Shown in pieces: positions 8,052 to 15,312 of a stretch of DNA of 64,000 bases. Location: assembly GCF_004126535.1 (NCBI RefSeq), contig NZ_PPCV01000002.1:186001-250000 (forward strand), written 5' to 3'. The stretch's first letter is position 1, and each line of letters starts with the position of its first letter. The notes beneath the pieces are model-generated. The model did not search any database, was not told the DNA's origin, and worked only from the letters and a program-made list of their open reading frames with translations. The position numbers and the translations under genes are program-made. Source of the stretch: Propioniciclava flava (GTDB lineage Bacteria; Actinomycetota; Actinomycetes; Propionibacteriales; Propionibacteriaceae).

Positions 8052-8434
8052 CGTCCACCCTTCTCGATGTACTCGGGGCCGCTGTAGTGAAGGTTCAAGG
8101 ACGCGATGCGTCCGCCGTCGAAGGTGAAGAACTCCGCGAAGGTCATGGGACCGCCGGGCATGGTCGCCGTGTAGAGCACGGCGGAGCCGTTAGGGCCGTG
8201 CACGTCGTGGATGATCTCGATCTGCTTGACCGTCGCAATGAAACCGGCAACCCCGACCAGGAAGCCATCGGTGGCGTCGGGGAGGTGTCCAGCGAGGGAG
8301 CCCGTGAAGTCGAGGTGGTCACCCAGCAGAGGCCGTAGGTCAGCCCCATCCTGGTAACTGTCGATGCCGGACTCGAGGATCCGGTAGTAGTCCTTGAGGG
8401 TCTGAGGTGAGGCAGAAGACAGGGTGGCGGGCAT
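8048..8434 (-). CDS. SnoaL/NTF2-like protein (transposon passenger)
   Basis: The protein has 128 residues from ATG 8434; an in-frame upstream start at 8494 would overlap the operators. The sequence (LKDYYRILESGIDSYQDGADLRPLLGDHLDFTG, then AEFFTFDGGRIASLNLHYSG) has the alpha-plus-beta cone pattern of SnoaL-like/NTF2 proteins. These bind or isomerise small polar ligands. It shares the divergent promoter region with the HxlR regulator, which suggests that regulator controls it. Confidence 0.75.
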   Translation of the reverse strand: MPATLSSASPQTLKDYYRILESGIDSYQDGADLRPLLGDHLDFTGSLAGHLPDATDGFLVGVAGFIATVKQIEIIHDVHGPNGSAVLYTATMPGGPMTFAEFFTFDGGRIASLNLHYSGPEYIEKGGR

Positions 8435-8459
8435 GGCTCTCCTTGGTGTGAGAATGGTG

Positions 8460-8495
8460 CTTGATACTTTCAAGCAGGCACTTGATAAAGTCAAG
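8460..8495. promoter_or_regulatory. Tandem HxlR-type operators
   Basis: Two copies of CTTGA-N5-TCAAG (8460-8474 and 8481-8495) start 21 bp apart, two helical turns. They lie between the divergent SnoaL-like and HxlR genes, just 9 bp before the GTG chosen for HxlR. The arrangement suits two cooperatively bound regulator dimers and autoregulation. Confidence 0.7.
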
Positions 8496-8504
8496 GGGGT
8501 TCAG

Positions 8505-9173
8505 GTGAAGTCCTACGGACAGCTCTGCTCGATCGCTCGCGCCCTGGATGTCGTCGGTGATCGGTGGACTCTCCTGATCGTGCGTGAGCTGCTGATCGGG
8601 GGCGCATTGCGCTTTGGCGAAGTCCAGCGCGGCCTGCCTGGCATCGCGACGAACCTGCTCACCCAGCGTCTGCGGGACCTCGAGACCAACGGTGTCGTCG
8701 CCCGCGAGCCCGCCCCAGGAACCCCGGGCACGCCAACGTATCGGCTTACCGAGCGTGGCCGGGCCCTGGACGGAGTGCTGCGCGAGCTTCTGAAGTGGGG
8801 TGCACCGACGGTTCCAGACGCGCCGAGTGATGCGATCTTCCAGATGCACTGGCTCAGCCAACCGGCACGCTTCCTCCTCGCGGATCACAGACCGGACGAG
8901 CCACCGATCGTGATCCGGTTCGGCACCTTCGACGACGGCTTCGACCTCACCGCCGCCGACGGGACCATCACGGTGGACCCTTGCCAGCGCGATGTCAGCC
9001 CCCTGGCGGGTGTTACAGGCCCCGGGCCGGTACTGGTTGCCCTCCTACAAGGCGCAATGCCTCTGCCCGCCGCTATCGCGCAGGGCGTGGATGTCACCGG
9101 CGATGCCGCGGCCCTGACGCGAGTTCTACCAGCGCCGCAAGCGTCGACTAACGTCCCCGGTCAGTACAGCTAG
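8505..9173 (+). CDS. HxlR-family transcriptional regulator (transposon passenger)
   Basis: The protein has 222 residues from GTG 8505, which has a GGGGGTTCAG purine tract before it. Earlier in-frame starts at 8424 and 8454 would read across the tandem operators. The HxlR winged helix is at residues 1-95 (YGQLCSIARALDVVGDRWTLLIVREL, then LTERGRALDGVLREL). A C-terminal extension of about 120 residues resembles the SCP2/sterol-carrier-like domain seen on longer HxlR proteins. The C terminus is encoded by the right transposon repeat and its TAG stop comes from the target duplication. Confidence 0.85.
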   Translation: MKSYGQLCSIARALDVVGDRWTLLIVRELLIGGALRFGEVQRGLPGIATNLLTQRLRDLETNGVVAREPAPGTPGTPTYRLTERGRALDGVLRELLKWGAPTVPDAPSDAIFQMHWLSQPARFLLADHRPDEPPIVIRFGTFDDGFDLTAADGTITVDPCQRDVSPLAGVTGPGPVLVALLQGAMPLPAAIAQGVDVTGDAAALTRVLPAPQASTNVPGQYS

Positions 9174-9174
9174 A
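9169..9174. repeat. Right copy of target duplication (GCTAGA)
   Basis: Direct repeat of 6655-6660 that follows the right terminal repeat of the IS481 transposon and contains the HxlR stop codon. Confidence 0.85.
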
Positions 9175-9183
9175 GTCAAGGCC

Positions 9184-10560
9184 ATGACCTCCGGACTTGA
9201 GCGGGCACGCCAGAAGATGGCTGCCGCCGGCGCGACTGACGCCGCCATCGACGTCTTCTCTCACTACTACGAGCAACTCGGAGCCTCGGGCGGTGGGTAC
9301 ATCCGCGAAGACTCCATCGAGCCGCTCACCGATCCGCCTCGACTCGCGTCGGTGGACATCGACCCGGACGTGGCGCGGGACGCGCTCGCCCGCACCGCTC
9401 TCATTAAGCTCAACGGTGGCCTGGGAACCTCGATGGGCTTGGACGGGCCCAAGACGTTGCTTCCAGTGCGCGGAAGCAAGACCTTTCTCGATATCCTCGT
9501 CGCTCAGGTGCTGCGCGCCCGCGAGCGCTACGAAGCCCGGCTTCCGTTGATCTTCATGAACAGCTTCCGCACCCGGCAGGCGACCTTGGATCATCTGGAG
9601 CGCTACGACGACCTGGCCGTCGGCGATCTCCCCATCGACTTCCTGCAAGGGTTCGAGCCGAAGCTGACCAAGGACACCCTGGAGCCCATCGAGTGGCCCG
9701 CCGAGCCTGAACTCGAATGGTGCCCGCCCGGGCACGGCGACATCTATACCGCCCTCGTCGGAACCGGGCTGCTCGAACGTCTCATCGACGCCGGATTCCG
9801 CTACGCCTCCATCGCCAACGGCGACAACCTGGGTGCGGGACCCAACGCCACCCTGGCCGGCTGGTTCGCCCAATCCGGCGCACCCTATGCCGCCGAGGTG
9901 TGCCCCCGGACCCCCAATGACCGCAAGGGGGGACACCTCGCGATCCGCAAGAGCGACGGTCGCCTCATCCTGCGCGACACCGCCCAGACTGCGCCCGAAG
10001 AGATGGACTTCTTCACCGACGAATATCGTCACCCCTACTTCCACGCCAACAACGTGTGGGTCGACCTGGAGGCGCTCAGCAGGCTCATGGTCGAGCGGCA
10101 CAACGTCCTTGGCCTCCCGTTGATCCGCAACGAAAAGCATGTCGATCCCGGTGACGCGTCCACTCCCGAGGTCATCCAAATGGAGACTGCGATGGGCGCC
10201 GCCATTGAGGTGTTCCCGGGCGCACAGGCGATCGCGGTCGAGCGGGACCGTTTCCTGCCCGTCAAGACCACCAACGAGTTGATGCTCGTGCGCTCCGATG
10301 CGTTCGCCCTTGATGGGGACGCGCGGCTGTTGGCGACGACCGAACGCCTGCCTGCGGTTTCCCTCGACAAGCGGTTCTACGCGTTGCTGCCCGATTTCGA
10401 GGCGCGGGTCGAGTTCGTGCCTTCCCTGCGGGAGGCGCGCTCCTTAACGGTGCACGGTGACTGGACGTTCTCCGACGTGGTTACCGTGCTCGGGGACGCG
10501 GTGCTCCCAGACGAAGGCGCCCCTCGAACGGTCGACACCGAGACCATCGGGGAGCCGTGA
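9184..10560 (+). CDS. UTP--glucose-1-phosphate uridylyltransferase, UGP type
   Basis: The protein has 458 residues of the eukaryote-like UDPGP family, not the shorter bacterial GalU fold group. LIKLNGGLGTSMGLDGPK (74-91) is the nucleotide-binding signature, SIANGDNLGA places the metal/UDP-glucose site, and a C-terminal beta-helix-like part is present. It makes UDP-glucose for cell-envelope sugars and trehalose. The start is ATG 9184 with AAGG 6 bases upstream. The IS481 transposon ends only 15 bp before the start, so the native promoter is displaced by 2.5 kb and expression may now depend on the HxlR transcript. It is coupled to the next gene by overlap. Confidence 0.9.
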   Translation: MTSGLERARQKMAAAGATDAAIDVFSHYYEQLGASGGGYIREDSIEPLTDPPRLASVDIDPDVARDALARTALIKLNGGLGTSMGLDGPKTLLPVRGSKTFLDILVAQVLRARERYEARLPLIFMNSFRTRQATLDHLERYDDLAVGDLPIDFLQGFEPKLTKDTLEPIEWPAEPELEWCPPGHGDIYTALVGTGLLERLIDAGFRYASIANGDNLGAGPNATLAGWFAQSGAPYAAEVCPRTPNDRKGGHLAIRKSDGRLILRDTAQTAPEEMDFFTDEYRHPYFHANNVWVDLEALSRLMVERHNVLGLPLIRNEKHVDPGDASTPEVIQMETAMGAAIEVFPGAQAIAVERDRFLPVKTTNELMLVRSDAFALDGDARLLATTERLPAVSLDKRFYALLPDFEARVEFVPSLREARSLTVHGDWTFSDVVTVLGDAVLPDEGAPRTVDTETIGEP

Positions 10561-10919
10561 CGGCCCGCTGGCATCGGGCCCTGGGGCTCGCGCTCACAGG
10601 TGAGACACTCGAACTCGGCGTCCAGGACGCTTTCGATGTGGACGCTGCCGTTGCGGCGCTCGCAGCGGCGGGCTGGGACGCCGAGCGCGTCCACGACCAT
10701 GCGCACCAGTGCGCGGGGAGCGTGCCGTGGCCGCATCCGGTCGCGGCGCACGAGCGCGACGGTGTGGGGCCCGCCGAGTTCCATGCGGCGATCTTGCGGC
10801 TTCGCGAACGCCTGGGCTTGAGCGCCTTGGAGGTACGCCCGCCGTCCACGCGCACACGGTTGGACGCCGACGAGCGACGCCTCCTCGCTGACGTGCCCCC
10901 GCATTTCGGCCGGACATAA
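10557..10919 (+). CDS. Hypothetical protein coupled to the uridylyltransferase
   Basis: The protein has 120 residues. Its GTG overlaps the TGA of the preceding gene (GTGA), indicating translational coupling. The sequence is acidic and helical (DAFDVDAAVAALAAAGW, then FHAAILRLRERLGL), with His- and Arg-containing loops. There is no signal peptide or membrane helix and I do not recognise a domain. Cotranscription suggests a role near UDP-glucose metabolism, but that is only inference. Confidence 0.65.
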   Translation: MTARWHRALGLALTGETLELGVQDAFDVDAAVAALAAAGWDAERVHDHAHQCAGSVPWPHPVAAHERDGVGPAEFHAAILRLRERLGLSALEVRPPSTRTRLDADERRLLADVPPHFGRT

Positions 10920-10922
10920 CGG

Positions 10923-10938
10923 GCGCTCCCCGGAGCGC
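10923..10938 (+). terminator. Hairpin after the uridylyltransferase operon
   Basis: GCGCTCC-CC-GGAGCGC forms a perfect 7-bp stem three bases after the stop codon. There is no T tract. Confidence 0.45.
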
Positions 10939-11043
10939 TGGGCAAGACGACGTGATGCGCCGCGTTCTACAAATGGGGACGCCCTGAGGCGCCCACCAGG
11001 AAACGGCAGCGCTGGGTGCGGCACGGGTGGGTCCTGACACGCA

Positions 11044-11075
11044 CAACGGGGTCCGTCGGATGGCGGACCCCGTTG
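11044..11075. terminator. Strong hairpin downstream of mscL
   Basis: A perfect 12-bp stem (CAACGGGGTCCG with CGGACCCCGTTG) has an 8-base loop. It lies between the convergent hypothetical gene and mscL, 40 bp after the mscL stop, and probably acts in both directions. Confidence 0.6.
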
Positions 11076-11114
11076 ACTGTCGATCTGCGGGCCATGCCCG
11101 GGCAGACGGTCAGA

Positions 11115-11489
11115 TCAGTTGCGTGCCTTGAGCAGGTCACGGATCTCGGTGAGGAGTTCGTCGGTGCTCGGGGCCTCCGCCGTCACCTCGACCTCCTTGT
11201 TCTTGGCCGCATGCTCCTTCAAAGCGGTGTACGGCTTGATGATGAAGAAGTACAGCACGGCAGCGACGATCACGAAGGCGACGACAGCGTTAATGAAGAC
11301 GCCGATGTTGATGCCGAGGTAGGGGATCGTGACGGCGCTGAAGTCAGGCTGCCCACCGAACAGGCCGATGAAGCCCATGATGATGCCCGTGAAGGCGTCG
11401 ACGACCTTGGAGAAGGACGCGCCGATGATGACGGCGGTCGCCAGCTCGATGAGGTTGCCCTGCATCAAGAAATCCCTGAAACCCTTCAT
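11115..11489 (-). CDS. mscL: Large-conductance mechanosensitive channel
   Basis: The protein has 124 residues. It starts MKGFRDFLMQGNLIELATAVIIG, the amphipathic helix and first transmembrane segment that form the MscL gate. The second transmembrane helix is around residues 64-88 and a cytoplasmic helical bundle ends LLTEIRDLLKARN. It opens under membrane tension to release solutes on osmotic downshock. Length is normal. It is encoded upstream of the SAF and FmdB genes on the same strand, a conserved actinobacterial neighbourhood. Confidence 0.95.
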   Translation of the reverse strand: MKGFRDFLMQGNLIELATAVIIGASFSKVVDAFTGIIMGFIGLFGGQPDFSAVTIPYLGINIGVFINAVVAFVIVAAVLYFFIIKPYTALKEHAAKNKEVEVTAEAPSTDELLTEIRDLLKARN

Positions 11490-11639
11490 GGAACGTTGTT
11501 CCCTCTCCCTCGTTGTGCCCGCTTGGGGTGGAGTCCTGCTGCCGTAGATGTGTGCGAAACCGCGTCCGGCGACGAACTCGACGCTACACTGTGCAGTTTC
11601 TTTTGCTTACGCGGATCGTTCAGTGAAACGAGACTCGCT

Positions 11640-12242
11640 TTAGCGGACGGCAATCGTGATCGTGTCCACAGCGGAACGCTGAGCCAACTGGGACGCGACC
11701 TGCGGCGTGACCTCGACGAGAGCGGCCCGCGATCCGGAGCCGAGCCCGTTGGTGGAATCCGGTGCGCTCAGGACTCGAACATCGGCAGCCAGGGTGCCAC
11801 CGTCGGCGCCGATCAGGTCGATCGCAGCCCCGGGCCGGACCAAGGCCGCAATCGCGCTGCTCGGGAGCGGGAGGGCGACGACGACCAGCCCGGGTCTAGC
11901 GAGCCGCTCCCCGGTTGCGATCGAGGCCTCCGTCACGACGCTGCCCGCCGTCATGGGCCCCGAGAGTGTTGCTCCGGTGACGTCGGGCACCTGCGCGGCG
12001 GCCCCGTCGGGGATCGCGTCGAGGGGCAGGCTCCGGAGGGACAGGTCGCCGGGGGCGAGCACGGTGCCAGCAGGGAGCGGGCGTGCTGCCACCACCACGG
12101 GCCGGCTGTCGACTGGGCGCGGGGCGAGCGCGAGCAGGGCGGTCACCACGGCTAGGAACGTGCACAACGCAGCGAGGGGACGCCGCCGCAGGCGCAGGAC
12201 GTGTGGGAGGGTGAGCGTGGAGGGGGTGCGCGGGGGTTTCAC
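11640..12242 (-). CDS. SAF-domain protein, CpaB/RcpC-like
   Basis: The protein has 200 residues from GTG 12242. A basic N terminus and one transmembrane anchor (about 24-43) are followed by an SAF domain: VVVAARPLPAGTVLAPGDLSLRSLP and TGATLSGPMTAGSVVTEA. The C-terminal part has the CpaB-like strand pattern. In pilus assembly CpaB is periplasmic, but isolated actinobacterial copies like this one, without tad genes beside them, have no established role. Confidence 0.75.
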   Translation of the reverse strand: MKPPRTPSTLTLPHVLRLRRRPLAALCTFLAVVTALLALAPRPVDSRPVVVAARPLPAGTVLAPGDLSLRSLPLDAIPDGAAAQVPDVTGATLSGPMTAGSVVTEASIATGERLARPGLVVVALPLPSSAIAALVRPGAAIDLIGADGGTLAADVRVLSAPDSTNGLGSGSRAALVEVTPQVASQLAQRSAVDTITIAVR

Positions 12243-12265
12243 GCCCCGACGTTAGGCGGGCGGCG

Positions 12266-12565
12266 TCAGCTTGCGGTGGGGGTGCTGCTTGTCGACGGAG
12301 TCGCAGGCTTGGCTGCGGCGGGGGCGTCCTTCGTGGCGGCGGGCTTGGCCGCCTTCTTCTCTGGGGACGCCTTGCCCTTGTCCGTGGAACTGCGGTTGTC
12401 GGTTGCGTAGAAGCCGGATCCCTTGAACACGACACCGACCGGGCTGAACACCTTGTGCAGTGAGCCTTGGCAGGTGGGGCATACGGTCAGCGGATCATCG
12501 GTGAACTTCTGCTGCACCTCAAGGTCAGCTCCGCAGTCGGCGCAGCGGTACTCGTAGGTGGGCAT
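12266..12565 (-). CDS. FmdB-family zinc-ribbon protein (Ruc-like)
   Basis: The protein has 99 residues from ATG 12565. MPTYEYRCADCGADLEV and CPTCQG give two CxxC knuckles binding one zinc. VFSPVGVVFKGSGFY is the family signature. A disordered Lys/Ala/Pro/Ser tail of about 45 residues follows. In Mycobacterium tuberculosis the homologue Rv0991c (Ruc) is an oxidation-activated chaperone with the same zinc ribbon and disordered tail, in the same neighbourhood next to 5-FTHF cyclo-ligase. A similar role here is an inference from family and synteny. Confidence 0.85.
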   Translation of the reverse strand: MPTYEYRCADCGADLEVQQKFTDDPLTVCPTCQGSLHKVFSPVGVVFKGSGFYATDNRSSTDKGKASPEKKAAKPAATKDAPAAAKPATPSTSSTPTAS

Positions 12566-12615
12566 GGTGCTCCTTTCGCAACGGCGGCCCAGTGTAGCCC
12601 CGGTGGGCACGTGCC

Positions 12616-13203
12616 TCAGGAGCGGTTCGCCATCGGAGAGAGCGTCCGGGTGGGTGTGACGATGAGATCCACGGGGCGATCCCATTCCTCCACGGGGACG
12701 TCAGGGACGACCTCACCGTCACTGACCAGCGTGGCGATGACGGCATCGGGAGCCGCGTGAACCAGGGCACGGTCGTACCACCCACCGCCGGTGCCCAGGC
12801 GGTCGCCGTGAGCCGTTACTTGGAGAGCAGAAACCCACACGAACGAGCAGGACGCCAGCGCCTGAGCGCCCAAGGTGGGCGTTGTGGGTTCGGGGATGCC
12901 GTGCCAGCCCGGACGCAACGCTGCCAACCCGGCGTACCAGGCCCAGGCGGGTTCGCGGTGTCCGGCAAGCACGGGCAGTAGCACGGCGACGCCGCGTTCC
13001 TGCAACGCGGCGATGAGGTGTGTGGTGTCCGGTTCGGGGGGCACCGACAGGTAGCAGGCGACGGTCGCGTGCCCGGCGCAGGCGTCCAGCAGCCGGGGCA
13101 GGCGTGCAGCGTCCGCCCGTTCGCGGGTCGTATCGGCGCGTCGCGCGGCCAGGACGCCGGCGCGGGCCAGGGATTTGGCCTCGAGTTGCCCAGATGATTG
13201 CAC
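12616..13203 (-). CDS. 5-formyltetrahydrofolate cyclo-ligase
   Basis: The protein has 195 residues. The start is GTG 13203. The open frame continues far upstream only because it runs antisense to moeA. The C-terminal motif GDRLGTGGGWYDRAL is the ATP/folate-binding signature of MTHFS enzymes, which convert 5-formyl-THF plus ATP to 5,10-methenyl-THF in the cytoplasm. The gene is divergent from moeA, with starts 54 bp apart. Confidence 0.9.
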   Translation of the reverse strand: MQSSGQLEAKSLARAGVLAARRADTTRERADAARLPRLLDACAGHATVACYLSVPPEPDTTHLIAALQERGVAVLLPVLAGHREPAWAWYAGLAALRPGWHGIPEPTTPTLGAQALASCSFVWVSALQVTAHGDRLGTGGGWYDRALVHAAPDAVIATLVSDGEVVPDVPVEEWDRPVDLIVTPTRTLSPMANRS

Positions 13204-13257
13204 GGCTCGCGGTGCCCTTTCACAGGAGCGGCGTGCTCCTTGTCTTATCGTAGTTTC

Positions 13258-14556
13258 ATGGCCAGCTTCGCACCCATGACGAACGACGGCGTCGAGGGCG
13301 ACGCCCCGCGCTCCGCGGCATTCTCCGACCGCGTAGGAACCGCCCGCTCGCTGGACGAGGAGCGTGCGTTCTTGCTGGGCAAGGTCCAGCACATGCGCCC
13401 GTTCGCGATGCAGATCCTGGATGTGCCCGGGCTCGTGTTGTGCGAGGACATCGTCTCCGACCTGGATCTGCCGCTGGTGACCACCGCGCGCATTGACGGC
13501 TACGGCGTTCGTGGCTCCGATCTGGTGGGGGCGACCCCGTTGGAGCCTGTAGCGCTGCATCTGGTGGGCAGCATCCGCGCCGCGGACGCCCCGGGACGCC
13601 CCCTTGTGGCAGGAGCGACGGTCCGCCTCGAGGCTGGAGCGATCGTTCCCGACGGGGTCGATGCGGTCGTGCCCTTGGCGTCCGGTGCCCCTGGGGCTGA
13701 CGACACCATCGTCATCGGGACCGAGACGCGCCTGTTCCAAAACGTGCGCCGTGCCGGGTCGGAGTTGTCCGACGGGACGCCGCTGCTGCACGCAGGTGAC
13801 GTGCTCACCCCGCGCTCGGTGGCCGTGCTTGCGGAAGTCGGCCTGGACAAGGTCATGGTGCGTCCGCGTCCGCGCCTGGTGGTCTTCACGGTGGGGGAGA
13901 CCCTCGTCGAACCGGGCCGCGCTCTGACTGCCCCTCAGCAACGCTACGACGCAACGACCGCGCTGATCACCGCCGCCGCCCGCAGCGACGGCGCGACGGT
14001 GTACCCGCTGGGCGTCGTCCCTGCGGATGCCGCCTCGGTGGCCCGCGTCGTCAACGACCAACAGATTCGCGCCGACCTGATCGTCGTGGTGGGCGGCGCG
14101 TCGTTCGTGGGCTCGGTTCCGGGCGCCCACGATGTTGACGAGGCGCTGGTGGGTCTCAACGGCCAGGTGTCGGTCGCCTACGCGGCGCTCGGTGACACCA
14201 AGACGCCAATGGTGGCGCTTCCCGCCGGGGTGATCTCCGCGTACGTCGCCTACCTGGCGTTGGTGCGTCCGCTGGTCCACACCCTCAACGAGGTGGATCC
14301 GCTGACCGGCGAGCGCGTCCTGGGGCGGCTCACCGAGACGATCGAGTCCGAGGTTGGCGTCACCCAGTACGTGCCCGCCGTCCGGACGCTGCTGGGCGCC
14401 ACCACGCCCGTGGCGGCGGCCGATTCGGAGTTGGCGTGGGATCTGGCCCGGGCGAACGTGTTGGCGATCATCCCGCCGAACGCGGGGCGGGTCGAAGCGA
14501 ACACGCATGTGGACTGCCTGGTGCTCGGCGACGGAACGGATCCCGGGGCCCGGTGA
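13258..14556 (+). CDS. moeA: MoeA/gephyrin-family protein (Glp-like)
   Basis: The protein has 432 residues from ATG 13258. TTARIDGYGVRGSDL (around 77-91) corresponds to the MoeA motif with DGYAVR. FTVGETLVEPG and VVGGASFVGSVPGAHDV mark the MogA-like domain that binds molybdopterin, and the C-terminal beta domain ends ANTHVDCLVLGDG. MoeA inserts molybdate into molybdopterin. However, the normally conserved GGVS-type loop is changed (GGASFVGS), and the neighbours match the locus where the corynebacterial paralogue Glp acts in cell division. No other moco genes lie nearby, so a Glp-like role is plausible. The downstream GNAT overlaps its stop (GTGA). Confidence 0.85.
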   Translation: MASFAPMTNDGVEGDAPRSAAFSDRVGTARSLDEERAFLLGKVQHMRPFAMQILDVPGLVLCEDIVSDLDLPLVTTARIDGYGVRGSDLVGATPLEPVALHLVGSIRAADAPGRPLVAGATVRLEAGAIVPDGVDAVVPLASGAPGADDTIVIGTETRLFQNVRRAGSELSDGTPLLHAGDVLTPRSVAVLAEVGLDKVMVRPRPRLVVFTVGETLVEPGRALTAPQQRYDATTALITAAARSDGATVYPLGVVPADAASVARVVNDQQIRADLIVVVGGASFVGSVPGAHDVDEALVGLNGQVSVAYAALGDTKTPMVALPAGVISAYVAYLALVRPLVHTLNEVDPLTGERVLGRLTETIESEVGVTQYVPAVRTLLGATTPVAAADSELAWDLARANVLAIIPPNAGRVEANTHVDCLVLGDGTDPGAR

Positions 14557-15176
14557 ACCTGCGAAGGGCTCGGCGCTGGCCGGTCAGCCTGCAGCACGGT
14601 CCCATCGGTTTGCGTCCCCTGCGGGCGACCGACGAGGACGCCTGGTACGCGGTGCGCGCCCGCAACGCTGCCTGGACTCTTCCCTGGGACGCGACGCGTC
14701 CGCCCGGCACCCCCGATAGTGGCCTGACGTTTCGCCGCATGGTGCGCCGCCTGGACGCGGACGCCCGCGCCGGACGGTCGCTCCCGTGGGTGATCACCTG
14801 GACCGAACCCAGCGGGGTCTCTCGGCTCGTGGGTCAACTCACGATCTCGGGGATCACGTACGGATCGGCCCGCTGGGGTATGGCCGGCTATTGGGTGGAT
14901 CGTGACGTGGCCGGACGCGGTGTCGTCCCGACCGCGTTGGCGCTGGGCGGCGATCACGCCTTCACCGTGGTGAAGCTGCATCGCCTCGAGGTGGCGATCC
15001 GTCCCGAGAACGCCAACTCGCTGCGGGTCGTAGAGAAGCTGGGGTTCCGCGCGGAGGGGCTGCGTCCGGCGTACATGCACGTCAACGGCGCCTGGCGCGA
15101 CCACCTGATGTTCGCGTTGCACGCCGAAGAGGTGGACCCGGCGGGCCTGCTCGGACGCCTGCCCGCCGATCGTTGA
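14553..15176 (+). CDS. rimJ: RimJ/RimL-type GNAT N-acetyltransferase
   Basis: The protein has 207 residues from GTG 14553, whose last two bases start the moeA stop codon, so translation is coupled. The GNAT core is clear: GPIGLRPLRATDEDAW, GYWVDRDVAGRGVVPTAL (acetyl-CoA loop, RGxxxxA-like) and NANSLRVVEKLGFRAEG. RimJ proteins acetylate protein N termini, including ribosomal protein S5 in E. coli. The substrate in actinobacteria is unproven. This moeA-rimJ pair is conserved in the phylum. Confidence 0.85.
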   Translation: MNLRRARRWPVSLQHGPIGLRPLRATDEDAWYAVRARNAAWTLPWDATRPPGTPDSGLTFRRMVRRLDADARAGRSLPWVITWTEPSGVSRLVGQLTISGITYGSARWGMAGYWVDRDVAGRGVVPTALALGGDHAFTVVKLHRLEVAIRPENANSLRVVEKLGFRAEGLRPAYMHVNGAWRDHLMFALHAEEVDPAGLLGRLPADR

Positions 15177-15196
15177 ACGCCACCCTCGACGGGGGT

Positions 15197-15220
15197 GGTG
15201 TCCCACCTAGGGGTGACACC
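15197..15220. promoter_or_regulatory. Inverted repeat related to the one at 6409-6434
   Basis: GGTGTC (15197-15202) and GTGACACC (15213-15220) enclose CCACCTAGGG. Over 24 bases it matches 6410-6433 at 19 positions. It lies about 90 bp upstream of the GlpR-like gene and may be an operator shared by both loci. Confidence 0.4.
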
Positions 15221-15312
15221 AGCGGGCCTCTGGCTACGACTTCTGATGTGGATGATGCGGGCGCGGCGCGTCCTGCCTGGGCGTTTCTCAGGCGGGCTTT
15301 AGGGTTTGCGAC

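Larger units (their letters stand above)
6661..9168. mobile_element. IS481-family transposon with three passenger genes
   Basis: The 2508-bp unit is bounded by exact 19-bp inverted repeats: TGTACTGACCGGGGACGTT at 6661-6679 and its complement at 9150-9168. Both ends are flanked by GCTAGA. It contains the transposase, a TfoX-like gene, a SnoaL-like gene and an HxlR regulator. Transposase and HxlR frames read outward through the two repeats, both ending NVPGQY plus one residue, and both use a TAG stop supplied by the duplicated target. Ordinary IS481 members carry only a transposase, so this is a passenger-bearing variant. It landed 15 bp upstream of the uridylyltransferase ATG and separates that gene from its original upstream DNA. 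Confidence 0.88.

Noticed and set aside
13204-14508. Extension of the 5-FTHF cyclo-ligase frame by 435 codons
   Set aside because: It lies antisense to moeA. The enzyme has its usual length from GTG 13203.
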